64,000 nt of DNA, from contig NZ_SPEY01000050.1 of the NCBI RefSeq assembly GCF_009360615.1, forward strand, positions 50,352 to 114,351, written 5' to 3'. The number at the start of each line of letters is the position of its first letter. Position 1 is the stretch's first letter. Source of the DNA: Comamonas sp. (GTDB lineage: Bacteria; Pseudomonadota; Gammaproteobacteria; Burkholderiales; Burkholderiaceae_C). A model generated the notes under the pieces. The model was not told where the DNA came from and ran no database searches. It saw nothing but the letters and a program-made list of their open reading frames with translations. Both the position numbers and the translations under genes were made by a program. This document shows, in pieces, positions 1 to 8,191 of the stretch.

Positions 1-50
1 CCCTGTGGCTGATCGTGACCTGGCCATTGCGCCCGGTGGGCCGTCACTGA
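1..50 (+). CDS. C-terminal tail of a probable MFS-type membrane protein (partial)
   Basis: Frame 3 reads a hydrophobic, Trp-rich end (LWLIVTWPLRPVGRH) and stops at TGA 48-50. The residues look like the last transmembrane helix and short cytosolic tail of a transporter. In many Comamonadaceae an MFS permease lies just upstream of ssb, which fits, but only 15 codons are visible, so the family is an inference. Confidence 0.4.
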   Translation, partial: LWLIVTWPLRPVGRH

Positions 51-59
51 CTTACAGCA

Positions 60-180
60 ACACCCCCTGAGGCGCTGTGCGCCTTCCCCCTCTCTGCTGC
101 GCGGAGGGGGACGCAGCCCTCGCAGCGGGGCTGCCCTTGCTCGGCTGCTCGCGCGCAGTGGCCCCTTTTCTGCTGGGGCA
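60..180. repeat. Comamonadaceae-type GC-rich hairpin repeat, copy 1
   Basis: Directly after the upstream gene's stop is a stretch built from three hairpins: GGCGC/GCGCC (71-75, 79-83), CCCCCTC/GAGGGGG (86-92, 104-110) and GCAGCCC/GGGCTGC (113-119, 128-134). It begins with CCCCCTGAG. A related copy lies in reverse orientation at about 58115-58215, also just downstream of a stop codon. It may act as a 3'-end transcript structure. Confidence 0.6.
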
Positions 181-308
181 CCATGTATCGCCGTGATGGG
201 ATATAGGGCAATCCCGTGCTCGTTATGGCTGGCTTGGGGCAGAATACGAGGCTCATTGGTTCGGGACCTTTCGTGATTGCCCGTGCCACTTTTTGAAAAG
301 GTATCTCT

Positions 309-857
309 ATGGCATCCGTCAACAAAGTCATCATCGTCGGCAATCTGGGTCGTGACCCCGAAATGCGTACCTTCCCCAGCGGCGATCAGGTGGCCAATGT
401 GACCATCGCCACCACGGACCGCTGGCGCGACAAGAACACCGGTGAAAACCGCGAAGCCACCGAATGGCACCGCGTGGTCTTCAACGGCAAGCTGGCCGAA
501 ATCGTGGGGCAGTATCTGCGCAAGGGCAGCCAGGTCTATGTGGAAGGCAGCCTGCGCACCCGCAAATGGACCGATCAGGCCTCCGGTCAGGAGCGCTACG
601 CGACCGAAATCCGCGCCGACAGCATGCAGATGCTGGGCAGCCGCCAGGGCGGCGGTCAGCAGCAAGGTGGCTACGGCAGCGACGATGGTTACGGTGAAAG
701 CAGCTATCAGGCACCCAGCCGTCCGGCTCCCGCGCCCATGCAGCAACGCCCCGCACCGGCCCCGATGCAGCAGCGTTCTGCGCCCGCACCCATGGCGCCT
801 CCTCCCCAGCGAGCGGCCTCGGGCTTTGACGATATGGATGACGACATCCCGTTCTAA
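309..857 (+). CDS. ssb: Single-stranded DNA-binding protein
   Basis: The 182-residue product binds single-stranded DNA as a tetramer in replication, repair and recombination. Residues 1-110 form the OB fold, starting with the classic [19 protein letters not shown] low-complexity linker rich in Gly, Gln, Pro and Met follows (about 113-170), including three near-repeats of an APMQQR unit. The acidic tip DDMDDDIPF, which docks partner proteins such as exonuclease I and PriA, ends the protein. A rho-independent terminator follows at once, so the gene is probably transcribed alone. Identification is secure. Confidence 0.98.
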   Translation: MASVNKVIIVGNLGRDPEMRTFPSGDQVANVTIATTDRWRDKNTGENREATEWHRVVFNGKLAEIVGQYLRKGSQVYVEGSLRTRKWTDQASGQERYATEIRADSMQMLGSRQGGGQQQGGYGSDDGYGESSYQAPSRPAPAPMQQRPAPAPMQQRSAPAPMAPPPQRAASGFDDMDDDIPF

Positions 858-905
858 ATCACGGAAAGCGGCAGCTGTCGCTTTCCACGGTTCTGTGTTC
901 TGTGA

Positions 906-936
906 AGCCCGCGCCATTGGAGCGCGGGCTTTTCTT
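906..936 (+). terminator. Rho-independent terminator of ssb
   Basis: A perfect 9-bp stem AGCCCGCGC / GCGCGGGCT (906-914, 922-930) with a 7-nt loop runs into TTTCTT. It lies about 50 nt after the ssb stop. Confidence 0.9.
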
Positions 937-1171
937 ATGTGGCGCTTGCGCGCGCCGGGGCGATTCCGGGGATATTGCAGGCGGATGGCGGCCGGGTTGA
1001 AAATTTCAATGGGATGGCCGGCTTCATCGAATTAGTGAAATAAGATGCGGCATGCAAGGGCGTTTCATCCAGTTACGATTCGGAGTGAAGCGCTGAATCA
1101 CATACGCGGGTGCGAGTGATCCCAGCCAGTGCAGCCAAGCGGGACTTGGCGTTTCCTCAGGAGCTTCGAGC
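937..1171. other. Intergenic stretch between ssb terminator and FHA gene
   Basis: This 235-nt stretch has no convincing ORF. It holds a 13-bp inverted repeat, TTGAAAATTTCAA (997-1009), that could be an operator, and a Shine-Dalgarno-like CAGGAG about 9 nt before the FHA start. I could not pick a confident promoter. Confidence 0.4.
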
Positions 1172-1888
1172 ATGCCGACTTTGGTCATCTCAATCGACGG
1201 CGCCGTCATCAAGGAAGTGCAGCTCACCAAGGAGCGCACGACCCTGGGTCGTCGTCCCTATAACGACATCGTGATCGAGAATCTGGCGGTCAGCGGCGAG
1301 CATGCCGTGCTCACCATCGCTGGCGGCAAAGTCAGCATCGAAGACCTGCGCAGCACCAACGGCACCTATGTCAATGGCCGTGCCATCCAGAAGCAGGACC
1401 TGCTGAATGGCGACCTGCTGGACATCGGGCGCTACAAAATCCGCTTTCTCGACACCGTGATCGCCGATACGAACACGGCGTCTGCCCAGGGTGGCAAAAA
1501 ATCGCTGGCGCATATTTCGGAACAGGCAGACAGCGGCCACGCCAAACTGGCCAGTCCGTCAGGGTTTGGCGAAATCTCCAGCTTCAGCTCCACCATCCAG
1601 GGCGCGCTGGCCGCGCTGCCCGAGCGCCACGCCGTGATCCGCATGCTCACCGGCAGCCTGGCAGGCAAGGAAATCCCCCTCTACAAGGTCGTCACCACCC
1701 TGGGCAAGCCCGGTGTGGCCATCGCTTCCATTACCCAGAAGCCTCATGGTTTCGTGCTCACCCAGCTCGAAGGTGCCAGCCAAGACCTCAGGCTCAACGG
1801 TCAGGTGGTCGGGCCGCTGTCCGTGCCCCTGCTCAATGGCGATACGGTGGAGCTGGCCGGCAGCTCCATGCGGTTTGTCGTCGAGTGA
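1172..1888 (+). CDS. FHA domain protein with a second, degenerate FHA-like repeat
   Basis: The 238-residue cytosolic protein has an N-terminal FHA phosphothreonine-binding domain at about residues 22-95. The signature residues are visible: Gly26-Arg27, Ser41, His44 and the STNGTYVNG loop at 61-69. After a polar linker, residues 150-238 repeat the layout in weaker form (TTLGKPG, LNGQVVG, LLNGDTVEL) without the SxxH core, so the second domain probably does not bind phosphothreonine. FHA proteins usually act in Ser/Thr kinase signalling or secretion control; no kinase gene is adjacent. The start is supported by GGAG about 8 nt upstream. Function remains open. Confidence 0.88.
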   Translation: MPTLVISIDGAVIKEVQLTKERTTLGRRPYNDIVIENLAVSGEHAVLTIAGGKVSIEDLRSTNGTYVNGRAIQKQDLLNGDLLDIGRYKIRFLDTVIADTNTASAQGGKKSLAHISEQADSGHAKLASPSGFGEISSFSSTIQGALAALPERHAVIRMLTGSLAGKEIPLYKVVTTLGKPGVAIASITQKPHGFVLTQLEGASQDLRLNGQVVGPLSVPLLNGDTVELAGSSMRFVVE

Positions 1889-1916
1889 CTGGCTGCCTTG
1901 ACGGGCGTTAAGCGTC

Positions 1917-1930
1917 TGACAAATTTGTCA
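1917..1930. promoter_or_regulatory. Perfect palindrome, candidate enhancer site for pilA
   Basis: TGACAAATTTGTCA is a perfect 14-bp palindrome about 95 bp upstream of the sigma-54 -24 element. It contains TTGTC half-sites compatible with the loose PilR consensus. The position suits an enhancer-binding protein. Assignment to PilR is an inference. Confidence 0.45.
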
Positions 1931-2023
1931 CCAATTGCGATTGGATTATCAAAATTGTTACTCAAACTCGCCTGAATGTTGCCAAACGTGTCGTCTTGGA
2001 TATGACCTGCCTTTGCCAAATTG

Positions 2024-2040
2024 TTGGCATGCAGCTTGCT
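2024..2040 (+). promoter_or_regulatory. Sigma-54 (RpoN) promoter of pilA
   Basis: TTGGCATGCAGCTTGCT matches the sigma-54 consensus YTGGCACGNNNNTTGCW, with GG at -24 and GC at -12 in correct spacing. The predicted start near 2051 leaves a 25-nt leader before the pilin GTG. RpoN/PilR control of major pilin genes is established in Pseudomonas, which supports the call. Confidence 0.8.
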
Positions 2041-2076
2041 TGATACCTTGGGTCTCATCCAACTAGGGAGTTTGAA

Positions 2077-2673
2077 GTGAAGCGTTCCATTCAAAAGGGT
2101 TTTACCCTGATCGAACTGATGATCGTTGTGGCGATCGTCGGTATTCTGGCTGCTGTGGCTCTGCCCGCTTATCAGGATTACACAAAGCGCGCACGCGTTT
2201 CCGAAGGTCTGGTGCAGGCCGGCGCCGCCAAGCAAAATGTGGCCGATATTCTGTCCAAGGGCGCTGTAGCTGCCGATCCTCAAGGTTATGGCTCCGGCTA
2301 TGTGCCCCCTACCCTGTCGGACAATGTTCTGGGCCCACTGGTTGCGCCCAATCCTGCCGTTTATGACAATGCCGCTGCCGCTATCCAAAGCGGTATCCGT
2401 ATCGACCCTGTGACCGGACAGATCACCATTCCTTACAGCACTCGAGTCGAGCCTGCTGCAAGCAATCTCTTGAGCGTGGTTCCTTACCTGGGTGCAGCCA
2501 ACGGCCAGGCGGAAGTCAATCTGCCCAATGGTACTGCTGCCTTCACTCCCCCTGCGGATGCAATCAAGTGGAAGTGCCGAGCTGCTGGTGCCACCTCTCC
2601 CTTCGCTGCTGCTGTTGTGGTTCCGACTCCCGCAACTCTGCCTCAAAAGCTGGCTCCTGCCGAGTGCCGTTAA
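2077..2673 (+). CDS. pilA: Type IV major pilin
   Basis: The 198-residue prepilin has a short basic leader (MKRSIQKG) followed by the prepilin peptidase site, [21 protein letters not shown], with Glu5 of the mature chain present. The hydrophobic helix at 9-31 anchors the subunit and forms the pilus core. Two cysteines near the C terminus, one in the WKC sequence and one at the next-to-last residue, probably form the disulfide loop of type IVa pilins. The start codon is GTG, chosen for the leader and for AGGGAG at 2064-2069. A sigma-54 promoter precedes it and a strong terminator follows. The next gene encodes a pilin accessory protein. Confidence 0.95.
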   Translation: MKRSIQKGFTLIELMIVVAIVGILAAVALPAYQDYTKRARVSEGLVQAGAAKQNVADILSKGAVAADPQGYGSGYVPPTLSDNVLGPLVAPNPAVYDNAAAAIQSGIRIDPVTGQITIPYSTRVEPAASNLLSVVPYLGAANGQAEVNLPNGTAAFTPPADAIKWKCRAAGATSPFAAAVVVPTPATLPQKLAPAECR

Positions 2674-2696
2674 TATCTCAGTCATGTTGAGAAAAT

Positions 2697-2722
2697 AAAG
2701 AGCGCCTTCGGCGCTCTTTTTA
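2697..2722 (+). terminator. Rho-independent terminator after pilA
   Basis: The 10-bp stem AAAGAGCGCC / GGCGCTCTTT (2697-2706, 2710-2719) has a TTC loop and ends in a T run. It ends about 10 nt before the accessory gene's start, so much of the pilA mRNA should end here. Confidence 0.9.
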
Positions 2723-2732
2723 CTTTATTGAA

Positions 2733-3509
2733 ATGCATGTCAACATGAGCGTCCCGAGAATTCGATTTGCATTGAAAATGGCTGGTATCCACTTTCTGGG
2801 TAGCACGGTCATTGCGACAATTATTTCTGCATTCGTAATATGGATTATTTATCCATTTCCTTATCTTTATATATCCGGAGGACTGGCACTTTTATTGCTA
2901 GTTGTGAGTGTCGATGTGGTTTGCGGACCATTGCTGACCTTGGTACTTAGTAATCCTGCGAAGCGCCGGTCAGAAATATGGCGCGATCTTGGATTGGTGG
3001 TGGTGCTTCAATGTGCAGCACTGGGATATGGGATATGGACGATCTGGGAGGCAAGACCTTTGTTTCTGGTGCATGAGGTTGATCGCTTCAAGGTAATAAC
3101 TGCGCAAAATATCGATTCAATTGAAATAAAAAAGCTTCCCTTATCTCTTCGGCCGAGCATATGGAGCGGTCCGCTTACTGTATCGATTCGAGACCCACAG
3201 AACGAGGAAGAGCGTCAGCGCGTTCTTTTCGAATCCCTGGAGGGAGGGCGTGATTATGCAGAGCGTCCGGATTTCTACATCAGCTACGATTCGGAAGCCG
3301 CATTGAAAGCGCTGGGGAGAGCGATACCCTTGCAGTATTTTTTAGAAAAAAAACCTGATCAAAGAAAAGAAATAGAAAGGCTAATTTCAGAAAAAAAAGC
3401 TGATATTTCCCATTGGAAATATATACCTATTATCGGTCGAAATGATTGGGTAGCAGTGGTAAATGGACAAGGCTTGGTAGAAACATTCTTGCCTGGAGAT
3501 GGTTTTTGA
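2733..3509 (+). CDS. tfpZ: TfpX/TfpZ-family type IV pilin accessory protein
   Basis: The 258-residue inner-membrane protein has hydrophobic segments near residues 20-40, 46-66 and 88-106, then a soluble C-terminal half ending in a stretch predicted to be extracytoplasmic. Proteins of this family are encoded next to pilA in Pseudomonas groups III and V and in Xanthomonas, Acinetobacter and Comamonadaceae, where they modulate pilin stability or assembly. Base composition is visibly AT-richer than the surrounding genes, with runs such as ttattgctag and aaaaaaaacc, which suggests a pilin cassette gained by transfer. The start could be ATG 2733 or ATG 2745; neither has a strong ribosome binding site, and the pilA terminator lies just upstream. 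Confidence 0.8.
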   Translation: MHVNMSVPRIRFALKMAGIHFLGSTVIATIISAFVIWIIYPFPYLYISGGLALLLLVVSVDVVCGPLLTLVLSNPAKRRSEIWRDLGLVVVLQCAALGYGIWTIWEARPLFLVHEVDRFKVITAQNIDSIEIKKLPLSLRPSIWSGPLTVSIRDPQNEEERQRVLFESLEGGRDYAERPDFYISYDSEAALKALGRAIPLQYFLEKKPDQRKEIERLISEKKADISHWKYIPIIGRNDWVAVVNGQGLVETFLPGDGF

Positions 3510-3607
3510 CTGGCATCTCGCCAATCGATTGCATCATGGCTGATGAAACAGATAGTGTGGAGCATAGCCACCGAATCTGATCAAGTGTTGTACCAAGAGC
3601 GCAGAGT

Positions 3608-4081
3608 CTATGTCGACCAGCTTCCTGACTTCCCCCCCCGCTTCTCTAGCACCCTGACCCCCCCCATCACCATCCCCTTGTCCACGGCCTTGCACATATC
3701 GTAGATCGTCAGCAGGCCGACCTGAACGGCGGTCAGGGCTTCCATTTCCACGCCGGTCTGGCCTTTTAGCTCGACGGTGGCGGTGCAGAGGATGGAGCTG
3801 GATTCGGGCTCCAGCTCGAACTCCACGGCGACGCGGGTCAGGGCCAGGGGGTGGCAGAGGGGGATCAGGTCGCTGGTCTTTTTGGCGGCCATGATGGCGG
3901 CGATGCGGGCCACGCCCAGCACGTCGCCTTTTTTCGCGCTGCCGGTCTGCACGATGGCCAGGGTTTCAGGCTTCATGGCGATGCGGCCTTCGGCGACGGC
4001 GACGCGATGGGTGCTGGGTTTGGCGCCGACGTCCACCATATGGGCCTGGCCCTGGGCGTCGAAATGGGTAAGAGAGGACAT
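3608..4081 (-). CDS. moaC: Cyclic pyranopterin monophosphate synthase MoaC
   Basis: The 157-residue enzyme converts the MoaA product (3',8-cyclo-GTP) into cyclic pyranopterin monophosphate during molybdenum cofactor synthesis. The start [19 protein letters not shown] is the family N terminus, so 4081 is preferred to longer frames upstream. Family motifs are clear: [13 protein letters not shown] (conserved His in CHPL), a [10 protein letters not shown] segment, and YDMCKA with its conserved Asp. Length is normal. It is transcribed away from the M48 peptidase gene, with about 190 nt between the two starts. Confidence 0.96.
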   Translation of the reverse strand: MSSLTHFDAQGQAHMVDVGAKPSTHRVAVAEGRIAMKPETLAIVQTGSAKKGDVLGVARIAAIMAAKKTSDLIPLCHPLALTRVAVEFELEPESSSILCTATVELKGQTGVEMEALTAVQVGLLTIYDMCKAVDKGMVMGGVRVLEKRGGKSGSWST

Positions 4082-4269
4082 GGGAGGTCTTTCCGGCGGC
4101 AGACGGGTTCGGTGCTGCCGCCCAATCAAGGTTGAGCGGGGATGGACTGGCGGCTTTACCTGGGCATCACAGGCGGGCATGTCGCCATCTCCATCAATCA
4201 AGGCATCATAGTGGGGTGTTGAACGGTCGGCATACGGAGAATCGGTATGCCGGCAATGCAGTGATTGCC

Positions 4270-5943
4270 ATGCCATTCTTGATGCCAAAACCGCGTACAG
4301 TTCATATTTTAAAAGCGCTGACAGCTTCTATTTTGATAGCTATCCAGGCTGTCTCCCCCTTGGCTGGCTCTGTGCAGGCGGCGGGTTTGCCGACCCTGGG
4401 TGACGGTGCGTCGTCGCTGACCACGGGCGAGGAGCGGCGTCTGGGCGACTCCATCGCGCGCGAGCTCTACCGCGACCCGGACTATCTGGATGACCCGGTT
4501 CTGCAGGAGTATGTGGAAGGCATCTGGCTGCACCTGCAGGATGCGGCGCGAAAAAACGGCGAGCTCTCGCCCGAGCTGGAGGAGCGCTTTGCCTGGACGC
4601 TTCTCCTGGGCAAAGATCGCCAGGTCAATGCGTTTGCACTGCCCGGCGGCTATATGGGCGTCTATCTGGGCCTGATCGGCGTGGTCAGCAGCGGCGATGA
4701 GCTGGCCTCGGTCATTGCCCATGAAACCAGTCACATCACCCAGCGCCATATTGCCCGCATGATGGCGCAGCAAGGCAAGCAGACGCCGCTGATGCTGGCT
4801 TCCATGCTGCTGGGTGCTCTGGCGGCCACACGCAGCCCCGATGCAGCCATGGCCATCATGATGGGCGGTCCGGCGGCCGTGATGCAGAACCAGCTGAATT
4901 TCTCGCGCGCCATGGAGAGCGAGGCAGACCGCATGGGCTATAGCCTGATGTCGCCTGCCGGTTTTGCTCCCCAGGGCTTTGTGAGCATGTTCGGCAAGCT
5001 GCAGCAGGCCAGCCGGCTCAACGACAACGGCAGCTGGCCCTATCTGCGCAGCCACCCCTTGACCACCCAGCGTATCGCGGACATGGATTCGCGCATTCCG
5101 CCCGGCAAGCGCGCGGCCGACCCCGTGCCTACGCTGGAGCATGTGATGATGTCGGCCCGCGCGCGCGTGATTTCCAACCCCGGTGTCGAGGTGCGCCGCC
5201 AGTGGGCCACATTGCCACGTTCCAGCAGTTTTTCCAGCCTGAGCCAGTTTGAGCAGGTCGCCCAGCTCTACGCGGCCACGCTCAGCGCCATGTATCTGCG
5301 CGACTGGCCGCTGGCGCGCGAGATGGTGCAGAGGCTGCTCACGGCGACGGCAGGCAATGCACCCGCGAATATCCAGGCCCGATGGCTGAATGCCGAGCTC
5401 GAGTTCAAGGCCGATAACCCACAGGCCGCCCTGGCTGCCTTGCCCCTGCAGTCCGTGATGGCTCCCCAGGCAGCTCCCAAGGTGACGGCCAGCGGCAATC
5501 TGGCCGGGCCGCGCGAGGCCGGGCCACGTGAGGTCGGGCCAAGCCTGGCGACGATTGATGTGGTGGAGCGGGTTGCGCCACGCAGGCCGGAGCTGCTGCT
5601 CAAGACGGAGATCCTGCTCAGGCTCAATCAGGCAGGCCCCATGGCAAGCCCCTTGCAGACCTGGGTGACGGACCATCCCCGCGATGGTTCGGCCTGGCAG
5701 ACGCTGGCGCGCGTATGGCGCAGCCAGGGCCAGGAAATGCGAGCCCTGCGGGCCGAGGCCGAGGCCCAAGTGGCCCACTATGACTATGCGGCAGCGGTGG
5801 ATCGCTTCAAGGCAGCCCAGGATCTGGCCCGCAAGGCAGGGGCCAGGGCGGATTACTTCGAGGCCTCCATCATCGACACGCGTCTGCGTGCCGTCGAAGA
5901 GTTACTCCGGGAACAGCTGCGCGACAAGGCGATCAATAAGTAG
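4270..5943 (+). CDS. Periplasmic M48 metallopeptidase with TPR region (BepA-like)
   Basis: The roughly 557-residue protein begins with a signal peptide (hydrophobic stretch about residues 14-30, Ala-rich cleavage near VQAAG). It carries the zinc motif HETSH (about 151-155) and a downstream ExxxD helix (ESEADRMG). The C-terminal half is helical with tetratricopeptide character. This is the architecture of BepA/YfgC, which degrades or matures misassembled LptD and other beta-barrels; lptD and surA also lie in this window. An upstream in-frame extension exists, but ATG 4270 gives the best secretion signal. DNA encoding the signal peptide (about 4311-4340) matches a repeat found elsewhere in the window. 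Confidence 0.87.
   Translation: MPFLMPKPRTVHILKALTASILIAIQAVSPLAGSVQAAGLPTLGDGASSLTTGEERRLGDSIARELYRDPDYLDDPVLQEYVEGIWLHLQDAARKNGELSPELEERFAWTLLLGKDRQVNAFALPGGYMGVYLGLIGVVSSGDELASVIAHETSHITQRHIARMMAQQGKQTPLMLASMLLGALAATRSPDAAMAIMMGGPAAVMQNQLNFSRAMESEADRMGYSLMSPAGFAPQGFVSMFGKLQQASRLNDNGSWPYLRSHPLTTQRIADMDSRIPPGKRAADPVPTLEHVMMSARARVISNPGVEVRRQWATLPRSSSFSSLSQFEQVAQLYAATLSAMYLRDWPLAREMVQRLLTATAGNAPANIQARWLNAELEFKADNPQAALAALPLQSVMAPQAAPKVTASGNLAGPREAGPREVGPSLATIDVVERVAPRRPELLLKTEILLRLNQAGPMASPLQTWVTDHPRDGSAWQTLARVWRSQGQEMRALRAEAEAQVAHYDYAAAVDRFKAAQDLARKAGARADYFEASIIDTRLRAVEELLREQLRDKAINK
4311..4340 (+). repeat. AAGCGCTG-type short repeat, copy inside a signal-peptide coding region
   Basis: The segment begins AAGCGCTGACAGCT and ends TTTTGATAGC. 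It closely matches the reverse complement of 9253-9280 and partly matches 9331-9353 and 31052-31076. Those copies are intergenic; this one is translated in the M48 signal peptide. Confidence 0.6.
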
Positions 5944-6252
5944 GCCCAGCACCGAGTAGATCAGCGCACCCAGCATGGCGGCCCAGAAGCCGGCGACGTG
6001 GAAGCCGCCCAGCAGGCCCGAGGCCATCCAGAACATCAGGCCGTTGACCACCAGCAGGAACAGACCGACGGTGACGATGGTCACGGGCAGGGTCAGGACC
6101 ACGAGTATGGGCCGGATGATGGTGTTGAGCAGGCCAATGACCAGGGCCGCAATCATGGCCGAGCCGAAGCTCTGCACCTGAACGCCGCTGTAGACATAGG
6201 CGACCCCGAGCAGAGCCGCCGCGCAAAGAAGCCATTTGACGAGGATTTTCAT
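5902..6252 (-). CDS. Small membrane protein of the phage holin 4 superfamily
   Basis: The 116-residue protein, from MKILVKW, is almost entirely hydrophobic with four predicted transmembrane helices. A central NTIIRPILVVLTLPVTIVTVGLF-like region is typical of the Mycobacterial-type phage holin IV family of bacterial membrane proteins. These are chromosomal proteins of unknown role and not evidence for a prophage. An upstream in-frame extension lacks family similarity, so 6252 is preferred. The 3' end overlaps the convergent M48 gene by 42 nt. Confidence 0.83.
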   Translation of the reverse strand: MKILVKWLLCAAALLGVAYVYSGVQVQSFGSAMIAALVIGLLNTIIRPILVVLTLPVTIVTVGLFLLVVNGLMFWMASGLLGGFHVAGFWAAMLGALIYSVLGLLIDRLVAQLFPE

Positions 6253-6307
6253 GCCGTCCAGCATAGCAGCAGGTGTTGTCGGCGGGCCACCACAGCCCCG
6301 GTCCATG

Positions 6308-6343
6308 AAAAAAGCCCTGTGCAGTTTTCACCGCACAAGGCTT
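6308..6343 (-). terminator. Rho-independent terminator of the 6366-6842 gene
   Basis: Read on the minus strand, AAGCCTTGTGC pairs with GCACAGGGCTT (one mismatch) around a 10-nt loop and runs into TTTTTTC. It sits 23 nt beyond the stop codon. Confidence 0.82.
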
Positions 6344-6365
6344 GCTTGAAGAATGGATGCTGTTC

Positions 6366-6842
6366 TTAAAAAGAGAGCGAGTCGTCGATCACGAAGCCCA
6401 TCATGGCGGCAATCGCCGCCATGGTGCCGGGAAGATTCCAGCGGCCACCGTTGGCGTTTGTCTTGGCATTGGTGGCTTTGACAGGGGCCGCTTGGGCGGC
6501 CTCCTGCTTGGGGCGTCGGGCGTCGATGATCTGGGCTGCGCCATGTTCCTGCTGCAGCTCGGTGACGAGCTCGGTCAGCGGGCCCTTGGCCAGCACGGGC
6601 GTGACCTTGCCTCCGCTGGCCGCCATGACAGGCATCAGGGCCGCAAACAGCTTGTCGGCCCATTTGCCGCGCCAGTTCTCTCGGGCGCGATGGCTGACCC
6701 ATTTGCTCACACGGTGGGTCATGCGCGGAGCACAGGCCACCAGCAACCAGTGGGAGGAAGCCGCCTGGCTTGATCCCGCCAGCGCCTCGAGCATTGGCTG
6801 GGCGTATGTGGCGTCATCCACGTAAACAATGATGGGGTTCAA
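6366..6842 (-). CDS. Hypothetical protein, UspA-like N terminus and hydrophobic tail
   Basis: The 158-residue protein opens with MNPIIVYVDDATYAQPMLEAL, which resembles the first strand and helix of universal stress proteins. The middle is basic with an alpha/beta pattern (LAKGPLTELVTELQQEHGAAQIIDARR). A low-complexity Ala/Asn linker leads to a short hydrophobic segment (TMAAIAAMMGFV). I do not recognise a defined family. It lies downstream of terC on the same strand, 133 nt away, and has its own terminator. Confidence 0.7.
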   Translation of the reverse strand: MNPIIVYVDDATYAQPMLEALAGSSQAASSHWLLVACAPRMTHRVSKWVSHRARENWRGKWADKLFAALMPVMAASGGKVTPVLAKGPLTELVTELQQEHGAAQIIDARRPKQEAAQAAPVKATNAKTNANGGRWNLPGTMAAIAAMMGFVIDDSLSF

Positions 6843-6975
6843 AGTGCGTCCTAACGGGAACGAAGGTTGAAGAATGCGGCACTTTCGCTGGAATGTGCCG
6901 ACTTGGTTCTGTTGTGAGTCGTGAAGGCTGCGGTCAGTTCCCGCATTCCTTCACGAATCGCCCGGTTTTGCAGGC

Positions 6976-7731
6976 TCAATGGGCTGCCAAGGCGGGGCGG
7001 CGGCTGGCGATGAACTTGCCCAGGGCCAGCACCAGCAGTGCGCCACCGATATGGGCGGCCCAGTACAGGGTACGGGAGATCTCGGCCAGGCCTTGTGCAT
7101 CGGTGGTGCCCAGCTTGGGCATCCACAGCCACTTCTCGGTGTTCACGAACACGGGATCGGTGACGAACATGCCGCCCGCGATCCAGCCCAGCAGCATGCC
7201 GCCGGCAACGATGATCATGGGGAAGCGCTCCATCAGCTTGATGACCAGCTGCGAGCCCCAGACGATGATGGGCACAGATATCAGCAGACCCAGCACGATC
7301 AGCAGCATCTGGTGGTCGCCCGAGCTCTGGGCGGCACCGGCGATGGCGATCACGTTGTCCACGGACATCACCAGGTCGGCGACGATGATGGTCTTGATGG
7401 CGGCGAACAGCTTGTCGCTGCCTTCGATGTTGTCGTGACCTTCGTCATCGGGGGCAATCAGCTTGATACCGATCCAGATCAGAAGGATGGCACCCACGAC
7501 CTTCAGGAAGGGCAGCTGCAGCAGCACCATGGCAAAGGCGATCAGGATGATGCGCAGGATGATGGCGCCGGCGGTGCCGTAGATGATGCCCTTGCGACGC
7601 TGCTCGGGGGGCAGCTTGCGGCAGGCCAGCGCGATCACGACCGCGTTGTCGCCGCCCAGCAGGATGTCGATGATGATGATCTGGCCCAGTGCGATCCAGA
7701 AAGGGGCATGGGTGAGAAAGTCCAGGTCCAT
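6976..7731 (-). CDS. terC: TerC family membrane protein, probable manganese exporter
   Basis: The 251-residue integral membrane protein has about seven hydrophobic helices. It carries the two family metal motifs, DILLGGDNAVVIALA near the N terminus and ADLVMSVDNVIAIAGA in the middle, whose acidic residues are thought to bind the cation. TerC/Alx proteins export Mn2+ and protect against manganese toxicity. The start MDLDFL has GAGGA about 9 nt upstream and matches family length; a longer upstream frame is non-homologous. The leader contains a yybP-ykoY manganese riboswitch and a promoter, which strongly supports a manganese role over the old tellurium-resistance label. Confidence 0.93.
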   Translation of the reverse strand: MDLDFLTHAPFWIALGQIIIIDILLGGDNAVVIALACRKLPPEQRRKGIIYGTAGAIILRIILIAFAMVLLQLPFLKVVGAILLIWIGIKLIAPDDEGHDNIEGSDKLFAAIKTIIVADLVMSVDNVIAIAGAAQSSGDHQMLLIVLGLLISVPIIVWGSQLVIKLMERFPMIIVAGGMLLGWIAGGMFVTDPVFVNTEKWLWMPKLGTTDAQGLAEISRTLYWAAHIGGALLVLALGKFIASRRPALAAH

Positions 7732-7865
7732 GTGTTGTTTTCCTCGTTGTCGAATGTTTTCGGAGCAAGTGTCGGGGGATGCACCGCCATTGCCGCCGAG
7801 ACCAAATGACCGTTGCGACGTATGCCGAAGCACCCATCCGGGCGAGGAAAAACCTGGCTCGGGGA

Positions 7866-8012
7866 GTCCTTTGATCGACCGTCACGGGTCCATCAAAGGT
7901 CTTGCTCAACTGCAGCATGGCTGCAATCCGAACGGCCGGAAGCGTGAAGCTTCGTATTGACGACCGGTTCGCTGCCAGTTCCATTGCGGTTCTGGCCGAG
8001 CTACTCCCCTTC
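7866..8012 (-). ncRNA. yybP-ykoY manganese riboswitch controlling terC
   Basis: On the minus strand the leader starts with the invariant L1 sequence AAGGGGAGTAGC (8001-8011). It continues with the L3-type CGTCAATACGAAGC (7949-7962) and then a GAGCAAGACCTTTGATGG block (about 7890-7907). The same three blocks occur in the same order upstream of the manganese exporter gene at 51169. The 3' part forms a strong hairpin, CCTTTGAT / ATCAAAGG with GACC/GGTC inside (7868-7898), a candidate expression platform. The aptamer is followed by about 130 nt of leader before the terC ATG. Exact ends need a covariance model. Confidence 0.85.
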
Positions 8013-8022
8013 GAAGCTCTGG

Positions 8023-8051
8023 ATTTCAACACAGCATGCTGCCGATGACAA
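8023..8051 (-). promoter_or_regulatory. Sigma-70-type promoter for the terC leader
   Basis: On the minus strand TTGTCA (8046-8051) and TGAAAT (8023-8028) are separated by 17 nt. The predicted start near 8015 falls a few nt before the riboswitch L1 motif. The fit of spacing and position is good; the -10 is only moderate. Confidence 0.55.
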
Positions 8052-8191
8052 GCGCCAAAACCTAGGTAGTTCACAGGTTTTATATTGGGCAGCCGTCTCG
8101 CAGCGCTTTTGCATAAAGCACAGGCAGCTAGCAAAAACGCAGCAACCTTGCAGGCGCAGGCGTCGCGTCAGCGGCTTATGATGACCGCTCC

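Noticed and set aside
5902..6252. Prophage remnant suggested by the holin-like gene
   Set aside because: This holin superfamily is a common chromosomal membrane protein; no other phage gene or attachment site is near.
7445..8134. 229-codon minus-strand frame covering the terC leader
   Set aside because: It overlaps terC in another frame and covers the riboswitch; its sequence shows no protein family.
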